NCBI RefSeq assembly: GCF_018919385.1
Contig: NZ_JAHLMF010000015.1
Location: 1-64,000, forward strand
Length of the DNA stretch: 64,000 nucleotides
Direction: 5' to 3'
From: Geomonas diazotrophica
GTDB taxonomy: Bacteria > Desulfobacterota > Desulfuromonadia > Geobacterales > Geobacteraceae
The translations under genes were made by a program, and so were the position numbers. The notes under the pieces were generated by a model that did no database searches, was not told the DNA's origin, and saw only the letters and a program-made list of their open reading frames with translations. This document shows positions 47,750-55,950 of the stretch, piece after piece (position 1 is the stretch's first letter; every line of letters begins with the position of its first letter).

Positions 47750-48919
47750 GTGAAACAGGCACCGATCCCCTACGGCCGGCAGTCCATCTCCGAGGCCGAC
47801 ATCCAGGCGGTTGTTGACGTCCTGCGTTCCGACTGGCTGACGCAAGGGCCGTCCATCGAAGCCTTCGAGCAGGCGGTGGCGCAGTATTGCGGCGCGAAGT
47901 ACGCGGTGGCCGTGAACAGCGCCACTTCCGCGCTGCACATCGCCTGCCTCGCCGCCGAACTTGGCGAGGGGGACACCCTCTGGACCACCCCCAACACCTT
48001 CGTCGCCTCGGCCAACTGCGGCCTGTACTGCGGCGCCGGTGTCGACTTTGTGGACATCGACCCGAAGACCTACAACCTCTCCGCAACCGAGCTGGAAAAG
48101 AAGCTGGCAAAGGCCAAGGCGGAAGGGAAGCTCCCCAAGGTGGTGGTCCCGGTTCACTTCTCCGGCCAGCCCTGCGAGATGGACCGGATCGCCGAGCTCT
48201 CCCGCGAGTACGGCTTCTCCGTCATCGAGGACGCCTCCCACGCCATCGGCGGCAAGTATAAAGGTGAGGCGATCGGCGGCTGCCGCTTCTCCGACATGAC
48301 CGTGTTCAGCTTCCACCCGGTGAAGATCATCACCACGGCGGAAGGGGGCATGGTACTCACCAACCGCAAGGACCTGTACGACCGGCTGATCCGCCTGAGA
48401 AGCCACGGCATCACCCGCGACCCCGCCTTCATGGAATGGGAGAGCGACGGCCCCTGGTACTACCAGCAGATCGAGCTCGGCTTCAACTACCGCATCACCG
48501 ACCTGCAGGCGGCCCTCGGCCTTTCCCAGATGACCCGCCTGGACGAGTTCGTCGCTTCCCGGCACCGCCTGGCGGCGCGCTACGACGAACTCCTGGCGCA
48601 GCTCCCGGTGGTCACCCCGTACCAGCACGCCGACAGCTACTCGGGTCTGCACCTCTACGTGATCCGGCTCAAGCTGGACGAGATCTCGAAGAGCCACCGC
48701 GAGGTGTTCGAGGCGCTGCGTGCCCGGGGGATCCTGGTCAACCTGCACTACATCCCGGTGCACACCCAGCCCTACTACCGGCGCCTGGGCTTCAAGCCGG
48801 GCGACTTCCCCGAGTCCGAGCGCTACTACGCCGAGGCGATCAGCCTCCCGATGTTCTCCAGCCTCACCGACGAGCAGCAGGACCGTGTGGTCGCGGCGCT
48901 CAAAGAGACGCTGTCGTGA
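47750..48919 (+). CDS. pseC: UDP-4-amino-4,6-dideoxy-N-acetyl-beta-L-altrosamine transaminase
   Basis: Second pseudaminic-acid enzyme; PLP-dependent aminotransferase of the DegT/DnrJ/EryC1 family. 389 residues from GTG 47750 (GGAGGC upstream). Starts IPYGRQSISEADIQAVVDVL; substrate/cofactor segments SATSALHIACLAAELG, EDASHAIGG, and the Schiff-base Lys in FSFHPVKIITTAEGGM. Overlaps pseF by 4 nt. Confidence 0.95.
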   Translation: MKQAPIPYGRQSISEADIQAVVDVLRSDWLTQGPSIEAFEQAVAQYCGAKYAVAVNSATSALHIACLAAELGEGDTLWTTPNTFVASANCGLYCGAGVDFVDIDPKTYNLSATELEKKLAKAKAEGKLPKVVVPVHFSGQPCEMDRIAELSREYGFSVIEDASHAIGGKYKGEAIGGCRFSDMTVFSFHPVKIITTAEGGMVLTNRKDLYDRLIRLRSHGITRDPAFMEWESDGPWYYQQIELGFNYRITDLQAALGLSQMTRLDEFVASRHRLAARYDELLAQLPVVTPYQHADSYSGLHLYVIRLKLDEISKSHREVFEALRARGILVNLHYIPVHTQPYYRRLGFKPGDFPESERYYAEAISLPMFSSLTDEQQDRVVAALKETLS

Positions 48920-49611
48920 ACGTAGCCATCATCCCGGCACGGGGCGGCAGCAAGCGGATCCCCCGCAAGAACATCAAGGAGTTCTGCGGCAAGCCGATGA
49001 TCGCCTGGTCCATCGAGGCGGCGCTTGAAAGCGGCTGCTTCAGCCGGGTCCTGGTCTCCACCGACGACGCCGAGATTGCGGAGGTGGCCAAGAAGTTCGG
49101 GGCGGAGGTTCCTTTCCGGCGTCCCGCGGAGCTTTCCGACGACCATACCGGCACCATTCCCGTCATCCGCCACGCGGTCGAGTTTGTGGCGGGGGAGGGG
49201 GATCGCCCCGAGTACGCCTGCTGCATCTACGCCACCGCCCCGTTCGTGACGCCGGCGGACCTGAAGCGCGGCCTCGACCTGATCAGGGAGGCCGGTTGCT
49301 CCTACGCCTTCTCGGTGACCAGCTACCCCTTTCCGATCCAGCGCGCCATCAGGATCGACGGCAACGGCCGCGTCGGGATGTTCGATCCCGCCCAGTTTTC
49401 CACCCGTTCTCAGGACCTCGAGGAGGCCTTCCACGATGCCGGGCAGTTCTACTGGGGGCGTGCCGAGGCCTGGATAGCCGAGGAGAAGATCTTTTCGGAA
49501 AAGGCGGTCCCCGTCCTTCTGCCGCGCCACCAGGTGCAGGACATCGACACCCTGGAAGACTGGCACCGGGCGGAGCTGATGTTCCGGGCCTGGCGCGGGC
49601 AGGTCGAGTAA
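48916..49611 (+). CDS. pseF: Pseudaminic acid cytidylyltransferase
   Basis: Makes CMP-pseudaminic acid. 231 residues from GTG 48916 overlapping the pseC stop. Nucleotide motif IIPARGGSKRIPRKNIKEFCGKP begins at residue 4 (quoted in part: IPARGGSKRIPRKN), with CIYATAPFVTPADL and the acidic end DIDTLEDW. It is a stand-alone transferase; in some bacteria this enzyme is fused to PseG, but not here. Confidence 0.93.
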   Translation: MNVAIIPARGGSKRIPRKNIKEFCGKPMIAWSIEAALESGCFSRVLVSTDDAEIAEVAKKFGAEVPFRRPAELSDDHTGTIPVIRHAVEFVAGEGDRPEYACCIYATAPFVTPADLKRGLDLIREAGCSYAFSVTSYPFPIQRAIRIDGNGRVGMFDPAQFSTRSQDLEEAFHDAGQFYWGRAEAWIAEEKIFSEKAVPVLLPRHQVQDIDTLEDWHRAELMFRAWRGQVE

Positions 49612-49630
49612 AAAACCATCGAGGTGACAG

Positions 49631-50191
49631 ATGCGCCCTGAAGAGTTCAACCTGCGCCCCATCGAAGAGCGGGACCTCGACCTGGTCCTCTCCTGGCGCA
49701 ATTCCGAGCGCGTGCGCTCCTACATGTACACCGACCACCTGATCGCCCCCGAGGAACACCGGGCCTGGTTCGCCAGGACGCGCGACGCGGAATTCCCCGC
49801 GACCCTCATCTTCGAGTACCAGGGCCGGCAGGTCGGCCTGAAGAGCTTCAACCAGATCGACCGTCATTCCAACCGCTGCCACTGGGGCTTCTACCTCGGG
49901 GACGTGGAGCTGCCGCGCGGCTGCGGCACGGTGATGGGGTTCCTGGCGCAGGAGTACATCTTCGAGAAGCAGGGCGTTAGAAAGCTCTGCGCCGAGGCCT
50001 TCGCTTTCAACGAGGGGAGCATCAAGTACCACACCCGCCTCGGCTTCGCGCAGGAGGGGCGGCTGGTGCAGCACGTGCTGAAGAACGGGCGCTACGAGGA
50101 CGTTGTCGTCTTCGCTACTTTCAAAGAGAACTGGCTGGCCAACAAGGAAGCGTTGGCGGCAAAGATATTCCGGGAGGACGCAGCACAATGA
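49631..50191 (+). CDS. pseH: N-acetyltransferase, probable PseH
   Basis: GNAT-family acetyltransferase expected to acetylate the 4-amino group of the PseC product. 186 residues; FNLRPIEERDLDLVLSWRN at the N-terminus and acetyl-CoA region HWGFYLGDVELPRGCGTVMG. The name rests on the pse context. Overlaps pseI by 4 nt. Confidence 0.9.
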   Translation: MRPEEFNLRPIEERDLDLVLSWRNSERVRSYMYTDHLIAPEEHRAWFARTRDAEFPATLIFEYQGRQVGLKSFNQIDRHSNRCHWGFYLGDVELPRGCGTVMGFLAQEYIFEKQGVRKLCAEAFAFNEGSIKYHTRLGFAQEGRLVQHVLKNGRYEDVVVFATFKENWLANKEALAAKIFREDAAQ

Positions 50192-51246
50192 GTTCTATCC
50201 AGATCGGCGACAGGTTCATCGGCCCGGGCCACGCGCCATTCATCATCGCCGAGATGTCGGGGAACCACAACCAGTCGCTGGAGCGCGCCCTGGAGATCGT
50301 CGAGGCCGCGGCCGCTTCCGGCGCGCACGCACTGAAGCTGCAGACCTACACCGCCGACACCATGACGCTCGACCTGAAGGAGGGGGAGTTCTTCATCGAG
50401 GACCCCAAGAGCCTCTGGAAGGGGCGCTCCCTGTATGACCTGTACCAGGAGGCGCACACCCCTTGGGAGTGGCACAAGCCGATCTTCGATCGCTGCCGCG
50501 AACTGGGGCTCATCTGCTTCAGCACCCCCTTCGACGCGAGCTCCGTCGAGTTCCTGGAGGAGCTGGACGTACCTTGCTACAAGATCGCTTCCTTCGAGAA
50601 CACCGACCTGCCGCTGATCCGCAAGGTGGCGGCGACGGGGAAGCCGGTGATCATCTCGACCGGCATGGCGACCCTGGCCGAGCTGGACGAGACGGTGCGC
50701 GCGGCGCGCGAAGCGGGGTGCCGCGGCCTGGTGCTCCTGAAATGCACCAGCACCTACCCGAGCACCCCTGAGAACACCAACGCGCGCACCATCCCGCACC
50801 TGAAGGATCTCTTCGGCTGCGAGATCGGGCTCTCCGACCACTCCATGGGGGTGGGGGTCTCGGTGGCGGCGGTCGCCCTCGGTGCCACGGTGATCGAGAA
50901 GCACTTCACGCTGTGCCGCGCCGACGGCGGGGTCGACTCCACCTTCTCCTTGGAGCCGGAAGAGCTGAAGAGCCTGGTGGTCGAGACCGAGCGCGCCTGG
51001 CAGTCGCTGGGGCGGATCAGCTACGGGCCGACCGAGAAGGAGAAGAAGTCGCTGGTGTTCAGGCGCTCGCTCTACGTGGTCGAGGACGTCAAGGCCGGCG
51101 AGCCGTTCACCGAGAAGAACGTCCGCGCCATCAGGCCCGGCAACGGTCTTCCCACCAAGTATCTGGAGACCTTCCTGGGCAAGCGGGCGGCAGTCGATAT
51201 CCGCAGGGGAACGCCGCTCTCCTTCGATCTCTTGGGCGGGCTCTAG
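50188..51246 (+). CDS. pseI: Pseudaminic acid synthase
   Basis: Condenses the 6-deoxy-altrose intermediate with phosphoenolpyruvate. 352 residues: NeuB-type TIM barrel (FIIAEMSGNHNQSLERALEI; LKCTSTYPSTPENTN; GLSDHSMG) and a C-terminal antifreeze-like SAF domain (about 290-350). FFIEDPKSLWKGRSLYDLY is PseI-like. ATG overlaps pseH. Confidence 0.95.
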   Translation: MSSIQIGDRFIGPGHAPFIIAEMSGNHNQSLERALEIVEAAAASGAHALKLQTYTADTMTLDLKEGEFFIEDPKSLWKGRSLYDLYQEAHTPWEWHKPIFDRCRELGLICFSTPFDASSVEFLEELDVPCYKIASFENTDLPLIRKVAATGKPVIISTGMATLAELDETVRAAREAGCRGLVLLKCTSTYPSTPENTNARTIPHLKDLFGCEIGLSDHSMGVGVSVAAVALGATVIEKHFTLCRADGGVDSTFSLEPEELKSLVVETERAWQSLGRISYGPTEKEKKSLVFRRSLYVVEDVKAGEPFTEKNVRAIRPGNGLPTKYLETFLGKRAAVDIRRGTPLSFDLLGGL

Positions 51247-51309
51247 CGCCGGTCGTTTTTTCCTCTGCGGCTTGGCGTCGCGGACGATGCAACTTTCAGA
51301 AAGGGTTTT

Positions 51310-52797
51310 GTGACTATGGCAATGAGGCTCCTGTGCGTCTCCACATCTAAGAACACCAGCGCGATCTTGCAGAAGATCATGGACCAGTACCGGGATGAGG
51401 TCGAGTTCCTGCTGCACGTTGGCGACAAGGACTCCGATCTCAAGGCATCGTCCATGACCCGGATGACGAGGACCAGGGCGGTCGGCAAGACCCATGTCAT
51501 GGACGGGCAGAAGTTCAACGGCCTGCTGCACTCGGTGATCACCCGGGACGACTTCGAGAAGGACATCTCGATCTTTATCGACCACCTGCATCGCAGGGAT
51601 GAAAAATTCTGCTATAAATCACATAACCTTGCCTGCATGCAGGATTACCTTGACTACTACTACATCCTGTTCGACGTCATGGCGGAGAAGGTGATTGAAA
51701 ACAACATCACCCACATGCTGTTTTTCAACGTGCCGCACCTGGCCTACGACACCATCCTGTACCAGATCGGCAAGAGCCTCGGGCTGAAGATCGTGATCGT
51801 GACCCAGTCCCTGTTCCCGAACAAGTACTTCTCCATGCCCTCCATGGATGCCTACGGCAGTTTCGAGCCCAAGAAGCACCAGGCACCGCCGGCGCACATC
51901 GAGAAGAACAAGGAAATCGACCTCTTCTACATGAAGAACGTGAAGCAGGAGCAGGGGGAGACCGGGAAGATCACCGCCAAGGCGATCGGCCACATCCTCT
52001 CCTTCCTGGCCATCAAGAAACCTTCGTACCTGTTGAACCCGGCCAAGCTGTACGATATCCTCAAGCGCACCAACGACATCTACCGGCGTCTGCCCAAGTG
52101 GCGCGACCCCTTCGCACGGTTCTTCCATGTCAACGAGCTGGAGTATTTCGAGCACATCATCCAGTACGAGAAGGTGGAGTACGACCTGGACGTCCCGTTT
52201 GTCTACTTCCCGCTGCAACTGCAGCCTGAGATGACCACCTCGGCGCTGGGCGGGTACTTCCGGGACCAGGCGCTCGCCATCGAGTGCCTGGCCAGCATCC
52301 TCCCGGAAAACGTAAAGATCTACGTCAAGGAGAACCCGAAGCAGGGAGCCTACAACAGGGGGCCGCTCTTCTACCACCGCCTGCGGCGCATCAAGAACGT
52401 GGTGGTCCTCCCCTCCTTCGCCAACACCCACACCCTGACCGACCGTTCCCTCTTCGTCTGCACCATCACCGGGACCGTCGGCTGGGAGGCGCTCATCAAG
52501 GGGAAGAAGGCGCTCATCTTCGGCAACACCTGGTACCAGTCCTTCCCCGGGGTCTTCAAGTACGGGGATGCTACCAGCTATGACGAGATCATGAACTACC
52601 GGGTCGACCACGCCGAACTCGAGCAGGCCTTCGGTGCGCTGCTCTTCAAGTGTCATGACGGCGTCGTGGACCGGCACTACACCAAGCTGGTCCCCGATTA
52701 CGACGCGGCAAAGAACGACGAGGGTGTCTGCACGCTCCTGATGGACCTCCTGAGGGGGAAGGCGGAGTTCACCTTCAACCCCGGCCCCGCCGCCTAG
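51310..52797 (+). CDS. Putative surface-polysaccharide glycosyltransferase, KpsC/KpsS (Capsule_synth)-like
   Basis: A 495-residue cytoplasmic protein. The C-terminal half matches the pattern of capsule synthesis glycosyltransferases of the KpsC/KpsS kind, which use CMP-Kdo: IYVKENPKQ, RRIKNVVVLPSFANTHTL, then TITGTVGWEALIKGKKALIF and FGNTWYQSFPGVF. The N-terminal half is less familiar. Being directly after the CMP-pseudaminic acid genes, it is a good candidate for the pseudaminic-acid transferase; this is inference from context and from the relation between Kdo and nonulosonic acids. Start GTG 51310 (GAAAGGG upstream), with ATGs at 51316 and 51322 as alternatives. Confidence 0.65.
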   Translation: MTMAMRLLCVSTSKNTSAILQKIMDQYRDEVEFLLHVGDKDSDLKASSMTRMTRTRAVGKTHVMDGQKFNGLLHSVITRDDFEKDISIFIDHLHRRDEKFCYKSHNLACMQDYLDYYYILFDVMAEKVIENNITHMLFFNVPHLAYDTILYQIGKSLGLKIVIVTQSLFPNKYFSMPSMDAYGSFEPKKHQAPPAHIEKNKEIDLFYMKNVKQEQGETGKITAKAIGHILSFLAIKKPSYLLNPAKLYDILKRTNDIYRRLPKWRDPFARFFHVNELEYFEHIIQYEKVEYDLDVPFVYFPLQLQPEMTTSALGGYFRDQALAIECLASILPENVKIYVKENPKQGAYNRGPLFYHRLRRIKNVVVLPSFANTHTLTDRSLFVCTITGTVGWEALIKGKKALIFGNTWYQSFPGVFKYGDATSYDEIMNYRVDHAELEQAFGALLFKCHDGVVDRHYTKLVPDYDAAKNDEGVCTLLMDLLRGKAEFTFNPGPAA

Positions 52798-52808
52798 GCC
52801 GGAAACAG

Positions 52809-52861
52809 GCGCCGCCGCACCAGCGGCGCTTCGATGCCAAAAGCCGGCGCCAGACGCCGGC
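52809..52861. other. Two adjacent hairpins after the glycosyltransferase gene
   Basis: GCGCCGC-N7-GCGGCGC (52809-52829) and GCCGGCG-CCAGA-CGCCGGC (52843-52861). No U-run; possibly transcript-end or repeat-derived structure. Confidence 0.45.
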
Positions 52862-52929
52862 CTCCTGTTGCAGCCAGTACATATTGCCATCCCAGAAATC
52901 TGGCCGCCCCCCGCGGCATAGGAGGAGTC

Positions 52930-53949
52930 ATGAGGAAGATGCTGGTCACCGGTGCCGCCGGTTTCATCGGCTTTCACCTTAGCAAAAGACTTTTGGCCGC
53001 CGGCGTCGAGGTGGTCGGTCTCGACAACCTGAACGACTACTACGACGTCAACCTGAAGTACGGCCGCCTGAAACAGCTGGAAGAGACCTCCGGCTTCCGC
53101 TTCGTCAAGATGGAGCTCGCGGACCGGGATGGGATGGCGGCACTGTTCGAGCGCGAGCGGTTCGACGTTGTGGTGAACCTCGCCGCCCAGGCCGGCGTGC
53201 GCTACTCCCTGATCAACCCCTACGCCTACGTGGACAGTAACCTCTCCGGCTTCATGAACATCCTTGAGGGGTGCCGCCACCATGGCGTCAAGCACCTGGT
53301 CTACGCCTCGTCCAGTTCGGTGTACGGCGCCAACACCTCGATGCCCTTCTCAGTGCACCACAACGTGGATCACCCGGTCTCGCTCTACGCCGCCACCAAG
53401 AAGGCCAACGAGCTGATGGCCCACACCTACTCGAGCCTGTACGGCATCCCCACCACGGGCCTGCGCTTCTTCACGGTGTACGGACCCTGGGGGCGCCCGG
53501 ACATGGCGCTCTTCCTGTTCACCAAGGCGATCCTCGAGGGACGCCCCATCGACGTCTTCAACTACGGCAAGATGCAGCGCGACTTCACCTACGTCGACGA
53601 CATCGTCGAAGGTGTCACCCGCGTCATCGACAAGGTGCCGCAGAAGGACTCCACCTGGAGCGGTGCCCACCCCGATCCTGGGACCAGCTACGCCCCCTAC
53701 AAGATCTACAACATCGGCAACAACAACCCGGTGGAGCTGCTGCGCTTCATCGAGGTGTTGGAACAGGCGCTGGGCAAGGAAGCGCAGAAAAACCTGCTCC
53801 CGATCCAGGCAGGCGACGTTCCGGCCACCTATGCCGACGTGGACGACCTGATGCGGGACGTCGGTTTCCGCCCCGCCACCTCCATAGAGGACGGCATCAA
53901 CCGCTTCGTCGCCTGGTACCGCGAGTTCTACAGGGGACAAGGCCTGTAA
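52930..53949 (+). CDS. NAD-dependent epimerase, UDP-glucuronate 4-epimerase-like
   Basis: 339 residues from ATG 52930 (AGGAGGAG upstream). Extended SDR with [18 protein letters not shown], the Y-x3-K catalytic pair in [11 protein letters not shown], and the family-typical [14 protein letters not shown] and [17 protein letters not shown]. This pattern is that of UDP-glucuronate/UDP-galacturonate 4-epimerases (Cap1J/LspL type), giving an acidic sugar for LPS or capsule. An in-frame start at 52834 is rejected. Confidence 0.88.
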   Translation: MRKMLVTGAAGFIGFHLSKRLLAAGVEVVGLDNLNDYYDVNLKYGRLKQLEETSGFRFVKMELADRDGMAALFERERFDVVVNLAAQAGVRYSLINPYAYVDSNLSGFMNILEGCRHHGVKHLVYASSSSVYGANTSMPFSVHHNVDHPVSLYAATKKANELMAHTYSSLYGIPTTGLRFFTVYGPWGRPDMALFLFTKAILEGRPIDVFNYGKMQRDFTYVDDIVEGVTRVIDKVPQKDSTWSGAHPDPGTSYAPYKIYNIGNNNPVELLRFIEVLEQALGKEAQKNLLPIQAGDVPATYADVDDLMRDVGFRPATSIEDGINRFVAWYREFYRGQGL

Positions 53950-53979
53950 CAGGCATCCCTAATCATCAAGCTCTCCAGT

Positions 53980-54076
53980 CCCCTCTCCCACCGGGAGAGG
54001 GTGCCCGAAGGGCGGGTGAGGGGCTTTTTGAAGCTGGAAACTCCCCTCACCCAGGCCTCTCCCGGAGGGAGAGGCG
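53980..54076. repeat. GC-rich palindromic intergenic repeat (family B)
   Basis: CCCTCTCCCACCGGGAGAGG, then GGGTGAGGGGC, about 20 nt of spacer, CCCCTCACCC and CCTCTCCCGGAGGGAGAGG. The halves can pair into one long stem that may also end transcription of the epimerase gene. Confidence 0.7.
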
Positions 54077-54118
54077 ATGTTGGATGTTTACACCACCAAA
54101 GCTGCAGAAAGGATCGCT

Positions 54119-55075
54119 GTGAAATACCGGCCACTCGATTTTTCTGGTGTCAGCACCTACCCGTTAGCGTCCCGCAAAAACAAGATGAACGTGCAGGAGC
54201 ACTTCGCCAAGCCGGTGAGACCCGGCATGACCGTCGCCGAGCTCTTGGCCGCCATGCCAGACCAACTGGGCTCCCAGGCCTTAAACGGCGTCATCGACGC
54301 GGTTGTCGCCGCCCGTGCCAAGGGGAAGCCGGTGGTCATGGCCATGGGGGGGCACGTGATCAAGTGCGGTCTCCAACCGGTGCTTAAGGCGCTGATCGAT
54401 GCCGACGTGATCACCGCCGTCGCCTTGAACGGCTCCGGTTCCATACACGACTTCGAGATCGCCCTGATCGGTGCCACCAGCGAGGACGTGGGCGCCGTGC
54501 TCCATGCCGGTACCTTCGGTATGGCGGAAGAGACCGGGGCCCAGATCAACGAGGCGCTGAAGCAGGGCGTCGCCCAGGGGCTCGGGCACGGCGAGGCGCT
54601 GGGGCGGATGATACTGGAGCGCGAGCTTCCCTACCGGGAGCAAAGCCTCATGGCCGCCTGCGTGCAGAAGGGGATCCCGGTCACCGTGCACGTCGCCATC
54701 GGCACCGACATCACCCATCAGCATCCTTCCGCCGACGGCGCCGTTCTGGGCGCGGCGAGTTTCACCGATTTTCGGATCTTCACCTCGGTAGTTTCCGAGC
54801 TAGGTGACGGCGGTGTCTACCTCAACATAGGCAGCGCCGTGCTCCTGCCCGAAGTGTTCCTGAAGGCCCTTTCCATAGCACAGAACCTTGGGCATCACGT
54901 CGACCGTTTCACCACCGCAAATTTCGACATGCAGCAGCATTACCGTCCGTTGGTGAACGTGGTCAAGCGTCCCACCTCCGGCGACAGCCGCGGCTACACG
55001 GTCACCGGGCATCACGAGATCATGCTGCCGCTGCTGGCGGCAGGGATCCTGGACAGAATGGGGAACAAAAGGTGA
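54119..55075 (+). CDS. Conserved protein of unknown function, deoxyhypusine-synthase-like
   Basis: A 318-residue soluble protein. Segments GGHVIKCGLQPVLKALID, LNGSGSIHDFEIALIGATSE and YLNIGSAVLLPEVFLKA recall the NAD-binding fold of bacterial deoxyhypusine-synthase-like proteins; the catalytic lysine motif of true enzymes is not evident, so a real deoxyhypusine synthase is doubtful. The GTG at 54119 follows AGAAAGGA; the ATG at 54077 is inside the repeat edge. Lies between sugar-nucleotide genes and hldE, which hints at an envelope-related role. I do not assign a function. Confidence 0.7.
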   Translation: MKYRPLDFSGVSTYPLASRKNKMNVQEHFAKPVRPGMTVAELLAAMPDQLGSQALNGVIDAVVAARAKGKPVVMAMGGHVIKCGLQPVLKALIDADVITAVALNGSGSIHDFEIALIGATSEDVGAVLHAGTFGMAEETGAQINEALKQGVAQGLGHGEALGRMILERELPYREQSLMAACVQKGIPVTVHVAIGTDITHQHPSADGAVLGAASFTDFRIFTSVVSELGDGGVYLNIGSAVLLPEVFLKALSIAQNLGHHVDRFTTANFDMQQHYRPLVNVVKRPTSGDSRGYTVTGHHEIMLPLLAAGILDRMGNKR

Positions 55076-55092
55076 CGTTGCAGATTGGTCAA

Positions 55093-55116
55093 GGGCGAAT
55101 GATTATTCGCCCCTAC
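55093..55116 (-). repeat. REP copy, left of the RAYT gene (reverse)
   Basis: Hairpin GGGCGAAT-GATT-ATTCGCCC followed by CTAC; exact reverse complement of the copy at 55201. Confidence 0.85.
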
Positions 55117-55200
55117 GCACACTGGATCACAGCTCATCATGCCGCTTTTGGGTAATGCCAAAGTAACTGATACGAACGCCGCTGGTTTTTTGCAGAACCT

Positions 55201-55224
55201 GTAGGGGCGAATAATCATTCGCCC
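55201..55224 (+). repeat. REP copy immediately upstream of the RAYT gene (forward)
   Basis: GTAG followed by GGGCGAAT-AATC-ATTCGCCC, with the GTAG foot that RAYT proteins are known to recognise. Confidence 0.85.
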
Positions 55225-55262
55225 CCGCCGCAGGCTATTCCACATCCGTTCAGAGGTTGGTG

Positions 55263-55802
55263 ATGCCGTATGATCCAAGGCTGCACCATCGGCGATCCGT
55301 TCGCCTGGAAGGCTTCGACTATTCACAAAATGGCGCATACTTCGTCACGGTGTGTGCCCATGAAAGACAACCTCTCTTCGGGGCTCTACGGGCGGGTGAT
55401 ACTGAAACTACTGTAGAACTTAACCCGGCCGGGCAGGCGGCACAGAGATATTGGCTGGAGATACCTCAGCATTTCCCACTGGTCACCCTCGATGCGTTCA
55501 TCGTCATGCCGGATCATGTGCATGGCATCATGTTACTGTCAGGGCACGTACCGGTCTCGGGGCGGGTAAGGGGGGCGAATGATTATTCGCCCCTACAGGA
55601 GCACGGAACATCATTGACGGTAGGTTCAGTGGTTAGAGGATTCAAGATTGGTGTAACGAAATGGTTCAAAGAAAACCAACCATGTGCCGATAAGGTTTGG
55701 CAGCGTAGTTACTATGAACACGTAATCCGAAACGACAACGAGCTGGATCTGGCCCGGCAATACATAGTTGAGAACCCAACAAAGCTGCACGAACACCAAT
55801 GA
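55263..55802 (+). CDS. REP-associated tyrosine transposase (IS200-like Y1, RAYT)
   Basis: 179-residue Y1/HUH single-strand transposase. RSVRLEGFDYSQNGAYFVTV at the N-terminus, HUH metal motif in VMPDHVHGIMLL, and a C-terminal helix with candidate catalytic tyrosine (QRSYYEHVIRNDNELDLARQ). RAYTs cut and process REP hairpins and are usually single-copy domesticated relatives of IS200/IS605. A REP copy inside the gene is translated as RGANDYSPLQ and keeps the frame open. Start ATG 55263 with AGAGG 8 nt upstream. Confidence 0.88.
   Translation: MPYDPRLHHRRSVRLEGFDYSQNGAYFVTVCAHERQPLFGALRAGDTETTVELNPAGQAAQRYWLEIPQHFPLVTLDAFIVMPDHVHGIMLLSGHVPVSGRVRGANDYSPLQEHGTSLTVGSVVRGFKIGVTKWFKENQPCADKVWQRSYYEHVIRNDNELDLARQYIVENPTKLHEHQ
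55573..55596 (-). repeat. REP copy inside the RAYT coding sequence
   Basis: Hairpin GGGCGAAT-GATT-ATTCGCCC followed by CTAC, in reverse orientation, 24 nt long so it adds eight codons without a frameshift. Confidence 0.85.
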
Positions 55803-55822
55803 CGCTGCAACGGGTTGCAACT

Positions 55823-55918
55823 GTAAGGGGCGAATAATCATTCGCCCTGACGGTCCAGCCACCCTGCAATAAAACCAATGACGGTGCAATGGCCGTAGGG
55901 GCGAATAATCATTCGCCC
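55823..55918 (+). repeat. Two forward REP copies downstream of the RAYT gene
   Basis: 55823-55847 (GTAAG variant) and 55895-55918 (GTAG), both followed by CCTG and preceded by similar unique sequence, so they look like a tandem duplication. Confidence 0.8.
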
Positions 55919-55950
55919 TGCCACCGTCCCAAGCACCATCAGGAGAACCC

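Larger units (their letters stand above)
55093..55918. mobile_element. RAYT/REP element
   Basis: A REP-associated tyrosine transposase gene with five GTAG-hairpin repeats around and inside it: reverse at 55093-55116, forward at 55201-55224, reverse inside the gene at 55573-55596, forward at 55823-55847 and 55895-55918. The last two lie in a roughly 75-nt direct duplication (CCAATGACG-TGCAA twice). This is the usual layout of a RAYT locus, which maintains REP sequences in the genome. Confidence 0.8.

Noticed and set aside
54077-54118. ATG start 14 codons upstream of the deoxyhypusine-synthase-like gene
   Set aside because: It directly abuts the palindromic repeat and has a poorer ribosome-site spacing than GTG 54119, which follows AGAAAGGA.
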